From assembly GCF_024124745.1 (NCBI RefSeq), contig NZ_JAMXRU010000003.1, positions 1 through 64,000 of the forward strand: a stretch of DNA of 64,000 nt. Direction: 5' to 3'. Origin of the DNA: Aeromicrobium sp. CnD17-E. Lineage in GTDB: Bacteria > Actinomycetota > Actinomycetes > Propionibacteriales > Nocardioidaceae. Below, one piece after another: positions 7,954-17,218 of this stretch. How positions within the stretch are numbered: the first letter of the stretch is position 1; the number at the start of each line of letters is the position of its first letter. The position numbers and the translations under genes were made by a program. The notes beneath the pieces were generated by a model. That model was not told the origin of the DNA and searched no databases. It saw only the letters and a list, made by a program, of their open reading frames with translations.

Positions 7954-8349
7954 ATGTCGACCATCGACCTCACCGCCCAGAGCTTCGAGGAAGCCGTCAC
8001 CGGCGAGGGCATCACCCTCGTGGACTGGTGGGCGTCCTGGTGCGGTCCGTGCCGGCAGTTCGCGCCCGTCTACGACGCCGCGAGCGAGCAGAACCCCGAC
8101 GTGACCTTCGGCAAGATCGACACCGAGGCCGAGCAGGAGCTCGCCGGAGCCGCCGGCATCACGTCGATCCCGACGCTCATGGCGTTCCGCGACGGCGTGC
8201 TCGTCTTCAGCCAGCCCGGTGCGCTGCCCGCGCCGGCTCTCGACCAGGTGATCCAGGCGGTCCGCGACCTCGACATGGACGACGTCCAGCGTCAGGTGGC
8301 CGAGGCGCGCGCCGCCGAGCAGCCGGGCACGCCCGACGCGGACGCCTGA
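7954..8349 (+). CDS. Thioredoxin
   Basis: This 131-residue thioredoxin has the unaltered active site WCGPC (residues 29-33). It also has the usual FGKIDTEAEQELAGAAGITSIPTLMAF segment with the cis-proline. It reduces disulfides in cytoplasmic proteins using electrons from thioredoxin reductase, which is not in the window. The ATG at 7954 follows GGAAGGACC; a longer upstream reading frame has no thioredoxin features. The extra 20 residues after the fold (DDVQRQVAEARAAEQPG) are charged. The monooxygenase gene starts 87 bases downstream on the same strand and may be co-transcribed. Confidence 0.93.
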   Translation: MSTIDLTAQSFEEAVTGEGITLVDWWASWCGPCRQFAPVYDAASEQNPDVTFGKIDTEAEQELAGAAGITSIPTLMAFRDGVLVFSQPGALPAPALDQVIQAVRDLDMDDVQRQVAEARAAEQPGTPDADA

Positions 8350-8436
8350 GTCCGAGCCCCCACTGGCCCACCGCCCCACCTCGGGCGGCGGCCCCTCGCG
8401 CCGAGGGGCGCGACACCACCACCGGAAGGGACCCCC

Positions 8437-8757
8437 ATGATCCTGATCAACGTCAAGTTCTCCGTGCGCCCCGAGGCCGTCGAGCAGTGGCCCGAGGCCG
8501 TCCGCCCGTTCACCGAAGCCACGCGCGCCGAGGAGGGCAACCTGTTCTTCGAGTGGTCGCGCAGCCTGGAGGAGGAGAACACGTTCGTCCTCGTCGAGGG
8601 CTTCCAGGACGACGCCGCCGAGGCGCACGTCTCGAGCCAGCACTTCGCCGACGGTCTGGAGGCGATGCGTCCGCTGCTCACGTCCACGCCGCAGATCATC
8701 AGCCACACGATCCCCGTCGACGGCTGGGGCCGCATGGGCGAGCTCCAGGTCGACTGA
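8437..8757 (+). CDS. Antibiotic biosynthesis monooxygenase-like (ABM) protein
   Basis: This 106-residue single-domain protein has the dimeric alpha-beta barrel pattern of the ABM superfamily. The first strand is ILINVKFSVRPEAVEQW, the central EEGNLFFEWSRSLEEENTFVLVEGF carries the hallmark acid-rich strand, and HVSSQHFADGLEAM ends with the conserved His. Members include quinol monooxygenases and other small cofactor-free oxygenases; which reaction applies here is unknown. It follows thioredoxin by 87 bases with an AAGGGA ribosome site. Confidence 0.8.
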   Translation: MILINVKFSVRPEAVEQWPEAVRPFTEATRAEEGNLFFEWSRSLEEENTFVLVEGFQDDAAEAHVSSQHFADGLEAMRPLLTSTPQIISHTIPVDGWGRMGELQVD

Positions 8758-8807
8758 GCGCCCAGGCCCCTGCCCCGTCGCCGGACCGCGTGAGGGACAC
8801 TAGAGGG

Positions 8808-11465
8808 ATGCCCACGACGACCGACCTGCGCGTGCTGCTGCGCCACCCGGTCGACTTCGTGGTCGCCGACGACCCCGCCGCCTCGCGGTTCGTCTTCACC
8901 GCGCCCGACGGGGAGCACGAGGTGACGGCGAGCGACGCCATCGGTCCGCTCAGCCAGGGCATCCGGACGATGAACGCGGACCCGTCGGTCCGGGCGTGGG
9001 CCACGCCCGCGATCCTCGCGCTGCGACTCATGGCCACCGGACGGCTCGCCGCGCCCGACTCCTCCTCCGCGTCGCAGCTGCAGGACGCGGCGCGCTCGGT
9101 CGGTGCCGACGCGGCGTCGGGACAGGCGAAGGTCCGGGGCTTCCTCGCGGCGCTCGCGGTGGACGCACCCGCCGTCGCCACGCAGCCTCAGGACGACGCG
9201 GTGCCGGACCCGCAGGGCATGCGTCGCCGGAGCCGCCCGAGCGGCGCAGCGCCACCACCGCTCGTCGAGCAGGCGCCCGTCCGGCCGCGCGCGTTCAGCG
9301 GGCAGCTGGTGGTCACCTTCCGGCAGTCGGCCGACGCCGAGGGCCACGTGGCCGACGTGCGCCTGAAGGTCAAGCCGCTCGACGCGTCGTGGTCGGCCGT
9401 CGACGTCGCCGACCTGTGGCGTCGCGACGACCACCACTTCGGGGCAGGCGCGCGACCCGGGGTCCGGACCCTGGTCAGCACGGCTGCCGCCGCCTGGCCG
9501 ACCCTCACGCGCATGCTCGGGCGGCTCGACCAGGGCTCGGTGCCGCTCACGGCCGAGGAGGTCGGCGAGCTCGGACGCACCCGCGTCGCCAGCCTGCTGC
9601 GCTCGTACCGGGTCGAGGTGCTGTGGCCCGACGGCCTGGTCCGCTCCCTCGACTCGCGCCCGACCGTCCGCCGGGTCGGCGACGCGATGCCGCACGACCG
9701 GCCGCGCGCGTTCGGCCGCTCGCAGGTGTTCCGCTTCGACTGGAACCTCGCCCTCGGCGACGAGACGCTCACCGCCGAGGAGCTCGACGTGCTGGCCGAG
9801 GCCCAGCACGGTCTGGTGCGCCTGCGCGAGCGCTGGGTGCTGGTCGACCCGGCCCGCACGCAGGCCCTGCTGGAGCGGCGCACGCACGAGCTCACCGCGA
9901 TCGAGGCCCTGCGCGCCGCCGTGTCCGGCGAGATCGAGATCGACGACGTGCGCACCGACGTGTCGACCGAGGGCTGGCTCGACGACGTGCGCCGCCGGCT
10001 CGCCGAGCACGGGTCGCGCGACCCCGTCGAGCCGTCGCCGCGGCTGCACGGGACCCTGCGCGAGTACCAGCGCGACGGTCTGCGCTGGATGGCCCAGCTC
10101 GTCGACCTCGGGCTGGGCGGCATCCTCGCCGACGACATGGGCCTGGGCAAGACCGTCATGCTCATCGCGCTGCACCTGCACCTGGAGGACCAGGCGCGCG
10201 CGGCCGGACGGCCCGTGGCCCCCACGCTCGTCGTCTGTCCTGCGTCCGTCGTGGGCAACTGGGTCCGCGAGATCGAGCGGTTCGCGCCGGGCGTGCCGGT
10301 CCGACGCCACCACGGCACCGGGCGCAGCCTGGTCGGTGTGACCGAGGGCTTCGTCGTCACGACCTACGCCACGCTGCGCCGGGACGCGGTCGACCTCGCC
10401 GACGTCGAGACCGGCTGGGGCGTGGTCGTCGCCGACGAGGCGCAGTACGTCAAGAACGTCCGGTCGGCGGCCGCCAAGGCGCTGCGATCCATCCCGACGC
10501 CGGTCCGTCTCGCCCTGACGGGCACGCCCGTGGAGAACGGCCTGACGGAGCTGTGGTCGATCCTGGACTGGACCACCCCGGGATTGCTCGGCGGGCTCGA
10601 GGAGTTCCGGCGCCGGTGGTCGCGACCCATCGAGCGCGGTCAGGACCGCGACCGTGCCGGCGAGCTGTCGCGCCTCGTCCGCCCGTTCCTGCTCCGGCGG
10701 CGCAAGAGCGACCCGGGCATCGCGCCCGAGCTGCCACCGAAGACCGAGACCGACTACCGGGTGCACCTGACGCGGGAGCAGGTCGGCCTCTACGAGGCCG
10801 TCGTGCGCGAGACGATGGCAGAGATCGAGTCCAGCGAGGGCATGCAGCGTCGCGGGCTCGTCGTCCGGCTGCTCACGCAGCTGAAGCAGGTCTGCAATCA
10901 TCCTGCGCAGCTCCTGCGCGAGCCGCGGGCCACGCTGACGGGCCGGTCCGGGAAGCTCGACATGCTGGACGAGCTGCTCGACGAGATCGTCGCCGCCGAC
11001 GGCGCCGCCCTCGTCTTCACGCAGTACGCGCAGATGGGGCACCTGCTCACCCGGCACCTGACCGAACGACGCATCCCCGTGCAGTTCCTCCACGGCGGCG
11101 TCCCCGTGCAGACCCGCGAGCAGATGGTCACGCGCTTCCAGGCGGGCGAGGTCCCGGTGTTCGTGCTGTCGCTGAAGGCCGGAGGCACCGGCCTCACGCT
11201 GACCCGCGCCGACCACGTCATCCACTACGACCGCTGGTGGAACCCGGCCGTCGAGGACCAGGCCACCGACCGGGCCCACCGCATCGGCCAGACCAAGCCG
11301 GTGCAGGTCCACCGCATCATCGCGGAGGGCACGATCGAGGAGTCCGTGGCCGAGCTGATCGCCTCGAAGCGGGCACTGGCCGACGCCGTCGTGAACGCGG
11401 GCGAGAGCGCGCTGACGGAGCTGACCGACGCCGAGCTGGTCGAGCTGGTGCGACTGCGCCGCTGA
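8808..11465 (+). CDS. SNF2-family DEAD/DEAH-type ATPase (Swi2/Snf2 helicase)
   Basis: The 885-residue protein is a bacterial SNF2 ATPase. The N-terminal 400 residues form the accessory region common to actinobacterial members (FSGQLVVTFRQSADAEGHVADVRLKVKPL, LVDPARTQALLERRTHEL). The motor follows: motif I ILADDMGLGKTVMLIALHL (about 440-458), motif II VVADEAQYVKN, motif III LTGTPVENGLTELWSI, then the helicase C half with VFTQYAQMGHLL, LSLKAGGTGLTLTRADHVIHYDRWWNP and motif VI DRAHRIGQTKPVQVHR. It probably translocates on double-stranded DNA or remodels protein-DNA complexes. I took the ATG at 8808 after GAGGG; the open frame runs further upstream but overlaps thioredoxin and the ABM gene. Confidence 0.93.
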   Translation: MPTTTDLRVLLRHPVDFVVADDPAASRFVFTAPDGEHEVTASDAIGPLSQGIRTMNADPSVRAWATPAILALRLMATGRLAAPDSSSASQLQDAARSVGADAASGQAKVRGFLAALAVDAPAVATQPQDDAVPDPQGMRRRSRPSGAAPPPLVEQAPVRPRAFSGQLVVTFRQSADAEGHVADVRLKVKPLDASWSAVDVADLWRRDDHHFGAGARPGVRTLVSTAAAAWPTLTRMLGRLDQGSVPLTAEEVGELGRTRVASLLRSYRVEVLWPDGLVRSLDSRPTVRRVGDAMPHDRPRAFGRSQVFRFDWNLALGDETLTAEELDVLAEAQHGLVRLRERWVLVDPARTQALLERRTHELTAIEALRAAVSGEIEIDDVRTDVSTEGWLDDVRRRLAEHGSRDPVEPSPRLHGTLREYQRDGLRWMAQLVDLGLGGILADDMGLGKTVMLIALHLHLEDQARAAGRPVAPTLVVCPASVVGNWVREIERFAPGVPVRRHHGTGRSLVGVTEGFVVTTYATLRRDAVDLADVETGWGVVVADEAQYVKNVRSAAAKALRSIPTPVRLALTGTPVENGLTELWSILDWTTPGLLGGLEEFRRRWSRPIERGQDRDRAGELSRLVRPFLLRRRKSDPGIAPELPPKTETDYRVHLTREQVGLYEAVVRETMAEIESSEGMQRRGLVVRLLTQLKQVCNHPAQLLREPRATLTGRSGKLDMLDELLDEIVAADGAALVFTQYAQMGHLLTRHLTERRIPVQFLHGGVPVQTREQMVTRFQAGEVPVFVLSLKAGGTGLTLTRADHVIHYDRWWNPAVEDQATDRAHRIGQTKPVQVHRIIAEGTIEESVAELIASKRALADAVVNAGESALTELTDAELVELVRLRR

Positions 11466-11507
11466 CCCGGCCGAGCTGGCCGGCGGACGGCCACCCCGAC
11501 TTGCCTT

Positions 11508-11548
11508 GGTACTACCTTTCGTGGCACGCTCACGTGACCTGCCTCACG
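11508..11548. promoter_or_regulatory. Putative GntR and CRP-like sites before the gluconate permease
   Basis: GGTA-c-TACC (11508-11516) has the GT-N3-AC core typical of FCD-type GntR operators. CGTGA-cctgcc-TCACG (11533-11548) has the symmetry and 6-base spacing of CRP/GlxR sites but lacks the central TA. Both lie upstream of the gntP start at 11599, where such sites would make sense. Both are short matches. Confidence 0.35.
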
Positions 11549-11598
11549 TCCCGCGTCGCCCGCCGGGTGACCCTCGTCCCCTCACGTCCGGAGGCCCC

Positions 11599-12975
11599 GT
11601 GGATCCCATCGACCCCGTGCACGGGACCGGCGTCCTGCTGGCCATCGCGCTGGCCGCCGTCGTCCTGCTGCTCGTCCTCATCATCCGCGTCAAGCTGCAC
11701 GCCTTCGTCGCGCTCGTCCTGGTCAGCCTGCTCACGGCCGTCGCCACCGGCATCCCGCTCGTCGACGTGCCCACCGCGCTCACCTCGGGGTTCGGCTCGA
11801 CGCTGGCGTCGGTGGCCCTGCTGGTCGGCTTCGGCGTGATGATCGGCCGCCTCCTCGAGGCCTCCGGCGGCGCCCAGGTGCTCGCCGACACCCTCGTGTC
11901 ACGCTTCGGCGAACGCCGCGCCCCGCTCGCCCTCGGCGTCGCAGCCTTCCTCTTCGGACTGCCGATCTTCTTCGACGCGGGCCTCGTGGTCTTCCTGCCC
12001 ATCGTGCTCACCGTGGCCCGCCGGTTCGGCGGGTCGGTGCTGGTCTACGCGCTCCCCGCCGCCGGCGCCTTCGCCGCGACCCACGCGCTCCTGCCGCCGC
12101 ACCCCGGACCCGTCGCCGCCGGCACGGTCATGGGCGGCGACCTCGGCGTCGTCCTGCTCGTGAACCTGCCCATCGCGGTCGTCAGCTGGTACGTCGGCGT
12201 GTACCTGTTCTCGCGGTGGGTCGGCTCTCGCGTGCACGTCGACGTCCCGACCCTCCTGCTGGGCGAGGAGCAGGACGGCGGAGACGACTCGACCCCTCCG
12301 CCGGTCGCCCTCGTGCTGTCCATCCTGCTGGTCCCCCTCGTCCTCATCGGGCTCAACACGGTGCTCACCACGCTCGTGGCCGGCGGCACGCTGGCCGAAG
12401 GGCAAGGCTGGATCGACGCCCTCGTGCTCGTCGGGACGACGCCCGTGGCCCTGCTGCTCACGCTGCTGCTGACCATCGGGACCCTCGGACGACGCGGCCG
12501 CTCCCTCGCGGAGACGGGTGCCCTGCTCGACGCGTCGCTTGGGCCGGTCTGCTCGGTCATCCTCATCACGGGAGCGGGCGGCATGCTCGGCGGCGTCCTG
12601 CGTACGAGCGGCGTCGGCGCGGCTCTCACGGACTCCCTCGGCGGGCTGGGCGTCCCGCTGCTGCTGCAGGCGTTCCTGCTCGCTGCGGCACTGCGCGTGG
12701 CCCAGGGCTCCGCGACGGTGGCCCTCACCACCGCGTCCGGCCTCGTCGCCGCGCAGACCGCCGACCTCTCCGACGTGCAGGTCGCGCTGCTCGTCACGGC
12801 GGTCGCCGCCGGCGCGACGGTGCTCTCCCACGTCAACGACTCCGGCTTCTGGCTCGTCAGCCGGTTCTTCGGCCTGGACGTCCGCACGACGCTGAGGACC
12901 TGGACCGTCATGGAGACCACGCTGGGACTCAGCGCCCTGGCGCTCGCCGCCGTCGCCTACCCTCTGGTCGCATGA
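11599..12975 (+). CDS. gntP: GntP-family gluconate:H+ permease
   Basis: This 458-residue polytopic membrane protein has the size and features of GntP permeases. The N-terminal helix is followed by HAFVALVLVSLLTAVATGIP, and SGFGSTLASVALLVGFGVMIGRLLEASGGAQVLADTLVSRFGERRAPLALG is the family hallmark. Later segments include LPIFFDAGLVVFLPIV, LLPPHPGPVAAG, ALRVAQGSATVALTTASGLVA and SHVNDSGFWLVSRFF, all well conserved. It imports gluconate or a related sugar acid. The GTG start at 11599 is preceded by GGAGG; an upstream start at 11506 would add 31 unconserved residues. A regulator and gluconokinase lie immediately downstream. Confidence 0.9.
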   Translation: MDPIDPVHGTGVLLAIALAAVVLLLVLIIRVKLHAFVALVLVSLLTAVATGIPLVDVPTALTSGFGSTLASVALLVGFGVMIGRLLEASGGAQVLADTLVSRFGERRAPLALGVAAFLFGLPIFFDAGLVVFLPIVLTVARRFGGSVLVYALPAAGAFAATHALLPPHPGPVAAGTVMGGDLGVVLLVNLPIAVVSWYVGVYLFSRWVGSRVHVDVPTLLLGEEQDGGDDSTPPPVALVLSILLVPLVLIGLNTVLTTLVAGGTLAEGQGWIDALVLVGTTPVALLLTLLLTIGTLGRRGRSLAETGALLDASLGPVCSVILITGAGGMLGGVLRTSGVGAALTDSLGGLGVPLLLQAFLLAAALRVAQGSATVALTTASGLVAAQTADLSDVQVALLVTAVAAGATVLSHVNDSGFWLVSRFFGLDVRTTLRTWTVMETTLGLSALALAAVAYPLVA

Positions 12976-13022
12976 GTCAGCACCGCCGTCCGGGACCGTA
13001 CGCGCACCCGACGGGCGACTCA
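12973..13022. terminator. Convergent imperfect hairpin joining the gntP and gntR stops
   Basis: TGAGTC (12973-12978) and GACTCA (13017-13022) are complementary and include the two opposing TGA stop codons; the inner CCGTCCGGG/CCCGACGGG region can pair with mismatches. This may act as a shared terminator. Confidence 0.35.
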
Positions 13023-13703
13023 GTCCTGTCGGAGCTGACCGACGACCTCGACGCAGATCGCGTGCATCGCGGCACGCGCCGCCTCGGCCTCCCCCGCGGC
13101 GACCGCGCGAGCGACCTCCGCGTGCAGACGTCGGGCCTCGGGCGCGGGCTCCGACGGCATGAGGTCGTGGTCGGTGCGACCGCGCAGCACCTCCTCCACG
13201 ACGTCACCGAGAGCCCGGAACATCGGGTTGCCGGTGCCGTCCAGGAGGAGCCGGTGGAAGGTCACGTCGAGCTCCAGGAAGGCCTGCAGGTCGCCGCCGG
13301 CCCCGGTGCGCTCGAGCTCGTCGGCGAGGCGCAGGAGTCGACGCCGCGTCTCGGGCGTCGCGTTGACGGCCGACAGCGCCGCGCTCGTCGGCTCGACGGC
13401 CGCGCGCAGCTGCGCCAGCTGGTGCAGCAGGCGTCCGCGACCAGGCCCCGCGAGGCGCCAGCGGATGACGGACGGCGCGTAGTGGTCCCACCGCTCCTCG
13501 GGCAGGACGGTCACGCCCGTGCGACGACGGCTCTCGACCAGCCCCATGGAGGCGAGCACCTGCACGACCTCGCGCGCGACGGTGCGCGAGACCTCGTAGT
13601 CGGCGCGGATCGCGTCGAGCGTCAGCGCGTCGCCCGGGGCGAGCAGACCGTCCACGATGCGTGGACCGAGGTCGGCCAGGACCTCCTCGTGCGCCGTCGG
13701 CAT
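13020..13703 (-). CDS. GntR-family regulator, FCD (FadR) subfamily
   Basis: This 227-residue protein has an N-terminal winged helix (LLAPGDALTLDAIRADYEVSRTVAREVVQVLASMGLVESRRRTGVTVLP, about residues 18-67) and an all-helical FCD ligand domain. The latter has ELDVTFHRLLLDGTGNPMFRAL, with the metal-binding Asp and His, and HDLMPSEPAPEARRLHAEVARAVAAGEAEAARAAMHAI with the second His. It faces away from gluconokinase with a 32-base gap and converges on gntP. It is most likely the gluconate-responsive repressor of both. The ligand assignment is inferred from context. Confidence 0.87.
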   Translation of the reverse strand: MPTAHEEVLADLGPRIVDGLLAPGDALTLDAIRADYEVSRTVAREVVQVLASMGLVESRRRTGVTVLPEERWDHYAPSVIRWRLAGPGRGRLLHQLAQLRAAVEPTSAALSAVNATPETRRRLLRLADELERTGAGGDLQAFLELDVTFHRLLLDGTGNPMFRALGDVVEEVLRGRTDHDLMPSEPAPEARRLHAEVARAVAAGEAEAARAAMHAICVEVVGQLRQD

Positions 13704-13735
13704 GAGGAGGACTCTAGGGCGTGCGGGGGCCGACC

Positions 13736-14272
13736 ATGAGCGGCGCGCTCCAGGTCGTCGTGATGGGCGTCTCGGGCACCGGGAAGTCGGCCGTCGGGTC
13801 GCGCGTCGCCGAGCGGCTGGGCGTCCCGTACGTCGAGGGCGACGAGCACCACCCGGCGGCGAACATCGCGAAGATGGCCGCGGGGACGCCGCTGAACGAC
13901 GACGACCGCCGACCCTGGCTCGAGGAGCTCGCCGAGGTGCTCGCCAGCAGGGAGCGCGCGGGCGCCTCCACGCTCCTCGGGTGCTCGGCGCTACGCCGCT
14001 CCTACCGCGACCTGCTCCGCGGCGGCCTGCCGACAGGGACCGTCGGCTTCCTCCACCTGGTGGCCGAGCCCGACGTGCTGCACCGACGCATGGAGGAGCG
14101 TGAGCACTTCATGCCCCCGAGCCTGCTGCGCAGCCAGCTCGCGACGCTCGAGCCGCTCGAGCCCGACGAGCTCGGCACGGCGATCGACGTCGACGCCCCG
14201 CTCGACGAGGTGGTCGAGCGGGGCGTCGAGGCCGTGCGCGCCCTCGCGGGACGCGGTGCCGTGCTGCGCTAG
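13736..14272 (+). CDS. gntK: Gluconokinase
   Basis: This 178-residue P-loop kinase phosphorylates D-gluconate to 6-phosphogluconate, feeding the pentose phosphate or Entner-Doudoroff route. The Walker A is VMGVSGTGKSAVG at the N-terminus. Family motifs follow: EGDEHHPAANIAKMAAGTPLNDDDRRPWL, LGCSALRRSYRDLLRGG, VGFLHL, and EREHFMPPSLLRSQLATLEPLEPDE with the lid arginines. I chose ATG 13736; a GTG five codons upstream is also possible and neither has a strong ribosome site. The stop codon abuts the stop of the opposing lipase gene with no gap (CTAGCTAG-type junction at 14270-14276). Confidence 0.93.
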   Translation: MSGALQVVVMGVSGTGKSAVGSRVAERLGVPYVEGDEHHPAANIAKMAAGTPLNDDDRRPWLEELAEVLASRERAGASTLLGCSALRRSYRDLLRGGLPTGTVGFLHLVAEPDVLHRRMEEREHFMPPSLLRSQLATLEPLEPDELGTAIDVDAPLDEVVERGVEAVRALAGRGAVLR

Positions 14273-15502
14273 CTAGAAGGTGCCGCAGGTGGAGACGAAC
14301 GGCGCTCCGGCCACCCGGCCCTCGAGGAACGCGAACGCGCTCGGGAACCCGGCGACGAACCCACCGACGTGCGTCGGCGTCACGAGGGTCTGGAAGCGGA
14401 CCTTGGCACCCTGCGAGCACCAGGACCGCGCCATGTCGCGTCCCTGCTGGTAGTCGACGACGTCGTCGAGCCCGGAGTGACTCACCAGGCTGGGGACGGA
14501 CGGCGCGGTGGCCCCGAGGCGTCGCTCGGCGAGCGCGGCGGCGATGTCGGGTCGGCTCAGGTAGTCGGCGATCGGTCGGCCCTCGTTCGTCAAGGTGGAG
14601 GTGCGGACGAACGCGTTCGGCACGATGCCGTCCACGAGGCACGTGTCCAGGACACGATCGAGGAACTGCTTGCCCTGCGCGTTGAGCAGGTCCCTGATGC
14701 GCAGCTGGGGCTCCGCGTCGTCGAGAGCCGCGACGGCGTACCCGAGGAAGAGCGAGTACGGCGAGCCGTCGAGCTTCGGGGCGACGCGCGAGAGGTCGGC
14801 GGGCACGGCGCCGGCGTAGCCGCCCTTGAGCCTCAGCTCCGGGGCGTACGACGCGGCCAGCTCGAGCGCGCCGGCGGCGGCGTTGCCGCCCTCGGAGTAC
14901 CCCGACACGAGGACGGGTGCGGTGCTCGTGACGATGCCGAGGCGCTGGGCCGCCCGCACCGAGTCGAGGACGTTGCGCCCCAGGGCGCGTGCATCGACGT
15001 ACGGGTGCACGCCCGGCGTACCGAGACCCTCGTAGTCGGTGACGGCCACGGTGTACCCCCGTGCGAGGAGGCCCTTGATGAAGGCACCCTCGTACTCGGT
15101 GCCCGCGGCCAGCTGCCGCGACGGGGCACACCGGTCGGCCATGCCCTGGGTGCCCACGGCGTACGCGACGACCGGACGCTCCCCCGCGCCCACCCAGGCA
15201 CCGCGCGGCTTGAGGATCGTCCCCGTCACGACGGTCGGGCCCGAGGCGTTGGCGCTCGTGTACATGACGCGGGTGACGTCGGCCGGCGCCCTGAGGGCCT
15301 TCAGCGGATCGAGGTAGAACACCGACGGCTCGCTGCGCAGCACCGTGCCGGGCGCACCCGACGTGTCCGCGGGCGGCGTGTAGAAGTCGTCGGCCGACGC
15401 CGGCGGTGCGGCGACGAGGCCCGCGCCGAGCGTGGCGGCGAGGGCGAGCAGGAGACGGCGTCCTCGGGACGGACGTCGTCGGGACAGGACGGACTGAGAC
15501 AT
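14273..15502 (-). CDS. Secreted lipase (secretory lipase / LIP family, alpha/beta hydrolase)
   Basis: The 409-residue product has a signal peptide with arginine-rich start ([37 protein letters not shown]). A secretory lipase alpha/beta-hydrolase domain follows: [21 protein letters not shown] at the mature N-terminus, [28 protein letters not shown], and the nucleophile elbow [11 protein letters not shown] with Ser at about residue 207. The likely acid and base are in [17 protein letters not shown] and TPTHVGGF. It hydrolyses acylglycerols or esters outside the cell. The ATG at 15502 has GGAGGG upstream; the open frame continues far upstream but over betaine-operon DNA. It is divergent from betB. 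Confidence 0.9.
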   Translation of the reverse strand: MSQSVLSRRRPSRGRRLLLALAATLGAGLVAAPPASADDFYTPPADTSGAPGTVLRSEPSVFYLDPLKALRAPADVTRVMYTSANASGPTVVTGTILKPRGAWVGAGERPVVAYAVGTQGMADRCAPSRQLAAGTEYEGAFIKGLLARGYTVAVTDYEGLGTPGVHPYVDARALGRNVLDSVRAAQRLGIVTSTAPVLVSGYSEGGNAAAGALELAASYAPELRLKGGYAGAVPADLSRVAPKLDGSPYSLFLGYAVAALDDAEPQLRIRDLLNAQGKQFLDRVLDTCLVDGIVPNAFVRTSTLTNEGRPIADYLSRPDIAAALAERRLGATAPSVPSLVSHSGLDDVVDYQQGRDMARSWCSQGAKVRFQTLVTPTHVGGFVAGFPSAFAFLEGRVAGAPFVSTCGTF

Positions 15503-15552
15503 GGTGGGACCCCCTCCGCGCGACACCCTCGGTCGCGCCTGGCCAGTGTGAC

Positions 15553-15568
15553 GGTGAGTTACATCACA
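15553..15568. promoter_or_regulatory. CRP/GlxR-like binding site
   Basis: GGTGA-GTTACA-TCACA matches the actinobacterial consensus TGTGANNTANNTCACA at all but the first fixed base, including the central TA. It lies in the spacer between the divergent lipase (start 15502) and betB (start 15702). Global cAMP-dependent control of either gene is plausible. Confidence 0.5.
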
Positions 15569-15701
15569 GGTCAACCGGGAGCGTGCGCGACCGGGTGCAC
15601 GCCCGAGGTCCCGCCCGGCGGCCCGTCCGACGAGGGGCTGATTTGCGAACGTCTCCCAGAACCGATTGGGTCGAAGGACCGACCGACCCCAGGAGGATCT
15701 G

Positions 15702-17207
15702 TTGACCACCCTGTTCATCGACGGCCGGTGGCGCGACGCGTCGGACGGCGAGAGCCGCACGATCCGCTGTCCCGCCGACGGCCGCACCGTGACCACCGTC
15801 GCCGAGGCGACCTCCGCCGACGCGGCCGACGCCGTCCGCGCCGCCCGACGTGCCTTCGACGACGGCCCGTGGCCCCGGACGCCCGCCCCGGAGCGCGCCG
15901 CACTGCTCCACCGTCTCGCCGACCGGCTCGAGGCGGAGAAGGAGGACGTCGCACGACTGGAGGCCCTCGACACCGGCAAGCGCACGGTGGAAGCACGCAT
16001 CGACGTCGACGACGTCGTGGCCGTGTTCCGGCACTTCGCCGGCCTGGCACAGGCCGACGCCGGCCGCGTGGTCGACACCGGGCAGCCGCACGTGGCGAGC
16101 CGCGTCGTGCACGAGCCGGTCGGCGTCTGCACGCTCATCACCCCCTGGAACTTCCCCCTGCTGCAGACGTCGTGGAAGGTCGCTCCGGCCCTCGCCACGG
16201 GCTGCACGTTCGTGCTCAAGCCGAGCGAGCTGACCCCGTCGACGGCGATCTGGCTGGTGCGGACCCTCGCCGACCTCGATCTGCCCGACGGCGTCGCCAA
16301 CCTCGTCCTCGGTGCCGGCGACCGCGTGGGCCCGACGCTCACCGAGGCCCCCGAGGTCGACCTCGTGTCGTTCACCGGCGGCCTCGTGACCGGCCGACGG
16401 ATCATGGCCGCGGCCGCCCCGACCGTCAAGAAGGTCGCCCTCGAGCTCGGCGGCAAGAACCCGAACGTGGTGTTCGCGGACGCCGACTGGGAGGCGGCGG
16501 TCGACAACGCGCTCACGGCGGTCTTCCTCGACTCGGGCCAGGTCTGTTCGGCCGGCACGCGGCTCGTCGTCGAGGACTCGATCCACGACCGGTTCGTCGA
16601 CGAGCTGGTCGCCCGTGCTGCACGGATCCGGCTCGGCGGACCCGACGACGAGCACGCCGAGACCGGCCCGCTGATCAGCGCCGCCCACCGCGAGAAGGTC
16701 GAGGCCTACGTCGCGGCCGGCGTCGCGGAGGGGGCCGTGCTGCGCGTGGGCGGGGCCCGGCCCGACGACCCGGACCTCGCGGACGGCTTCTACTACCTGC
16801 CGACCATCCTCGACGAGTGCTCGGCCGACATGTCCTGCGTGCAGGACGAGAGCTTCGGACCGGTCCTGACCGTCGAGCGGTTCACGGGCGACGACGCCGA
16901 CGCCCTCGAGGACGCGGCGGTCTCGATCGCCAACGACACGATCTACGGTCTCGCCGGGGCCGTCTGGACGCAGGACGCCGGTCGCGCCGAGCGGGTCGCG
17001 TCGCGGCTGCGCCACGGCACGGTCTGGATCAACGACTACCACCCGTACGTGCCGCAGGCGGAGTGGGGCGGCTTCAAGCAGAGCGGCGTCGGCCGCGAGC
17101 TGGGCCTCGCCGGGCTCGAGGAGTACCGCGAGTCCAAGCACGTCTGGCACAACACCCGACCCGCGCCGAGCGGCTGGTTCGGCGCCGACCCCGCCCCGCG
17201 GGCCTGA
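15702..17207 (+). CDS. betB: Betaine-aldehyde dehydrogenase
   Basis: This 501-residue aldehyde dehydrogenase shows all family motifs: [23 protein letters not shown] near the NAD site, the general base in [19 protein letters not shown], and the catalytic cysteine in [12 protein letters not shown]. It also has ESFGPVLTV and [15 protein letters not shown]. The position before choline dehydrogenase and a BCCT transporter identifies the substrate as betaine aldehyde, oxidised with NAD to glycine betaine, an osmoprotectant. The start is a TTG at 15702 with a perfect AGGAGG 5 bases upstream; the frame extends 12 codons further without conserved sequence. First gene of the betaine operon. Confidence 0.9.
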   Translation: MTTLFIDGRWRDASDGESRTIRCPADGRTVTTVAEATSADAADAVRAARRAFDDGPWPRTPAPERAALLHRLADRLEAEKEDVARLEALDTGKRTVEARIDVDDVVAVFRHFAGLAQADAGRVVDTGQPHVASRVVHEPVGVCTLITPWNFPLLQTSWKVAPALATGCTFVLKPSELTPSTAIWLVRTLADLDLPDGVANLVLGAGDRVGPTLTEAPEVDLVSFTGGLVTGRRIMAAAAPTVKKVALELGGKNPNVVFADADWEAAVDNALTAVFLDSGQVCSAGTRLVVEDSIHDRFVDELVARAARIRLGGPDDEHAETGPLISAAHREKVEAYVAAGVAEGAVLRVGGARPDDPDLADGFYYLPTILDECSADMSCVQDESFGPVLTVERFTGDDADALEDAAVSIANDTIYGLAGAVWTQDAGRAERVASRLRHGTVWINDYHPYVPQAEWGGFKQSGVGRELGLAGLEEYRESKHVWHNTRPAPSGWFGADPAPRA

Positions 17208-17218
17208 CGGAGGTTCCC

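Noticed and set aside
14369..17218. Very long open frame running into betA from the opposite side of the lipase
   Set aside because: It overlaps lipase and betB in other frames, gives Arg/Gly/His-rich sequence without domains, and arises from GC-rich codon bias. Only the part from 17219 is real.
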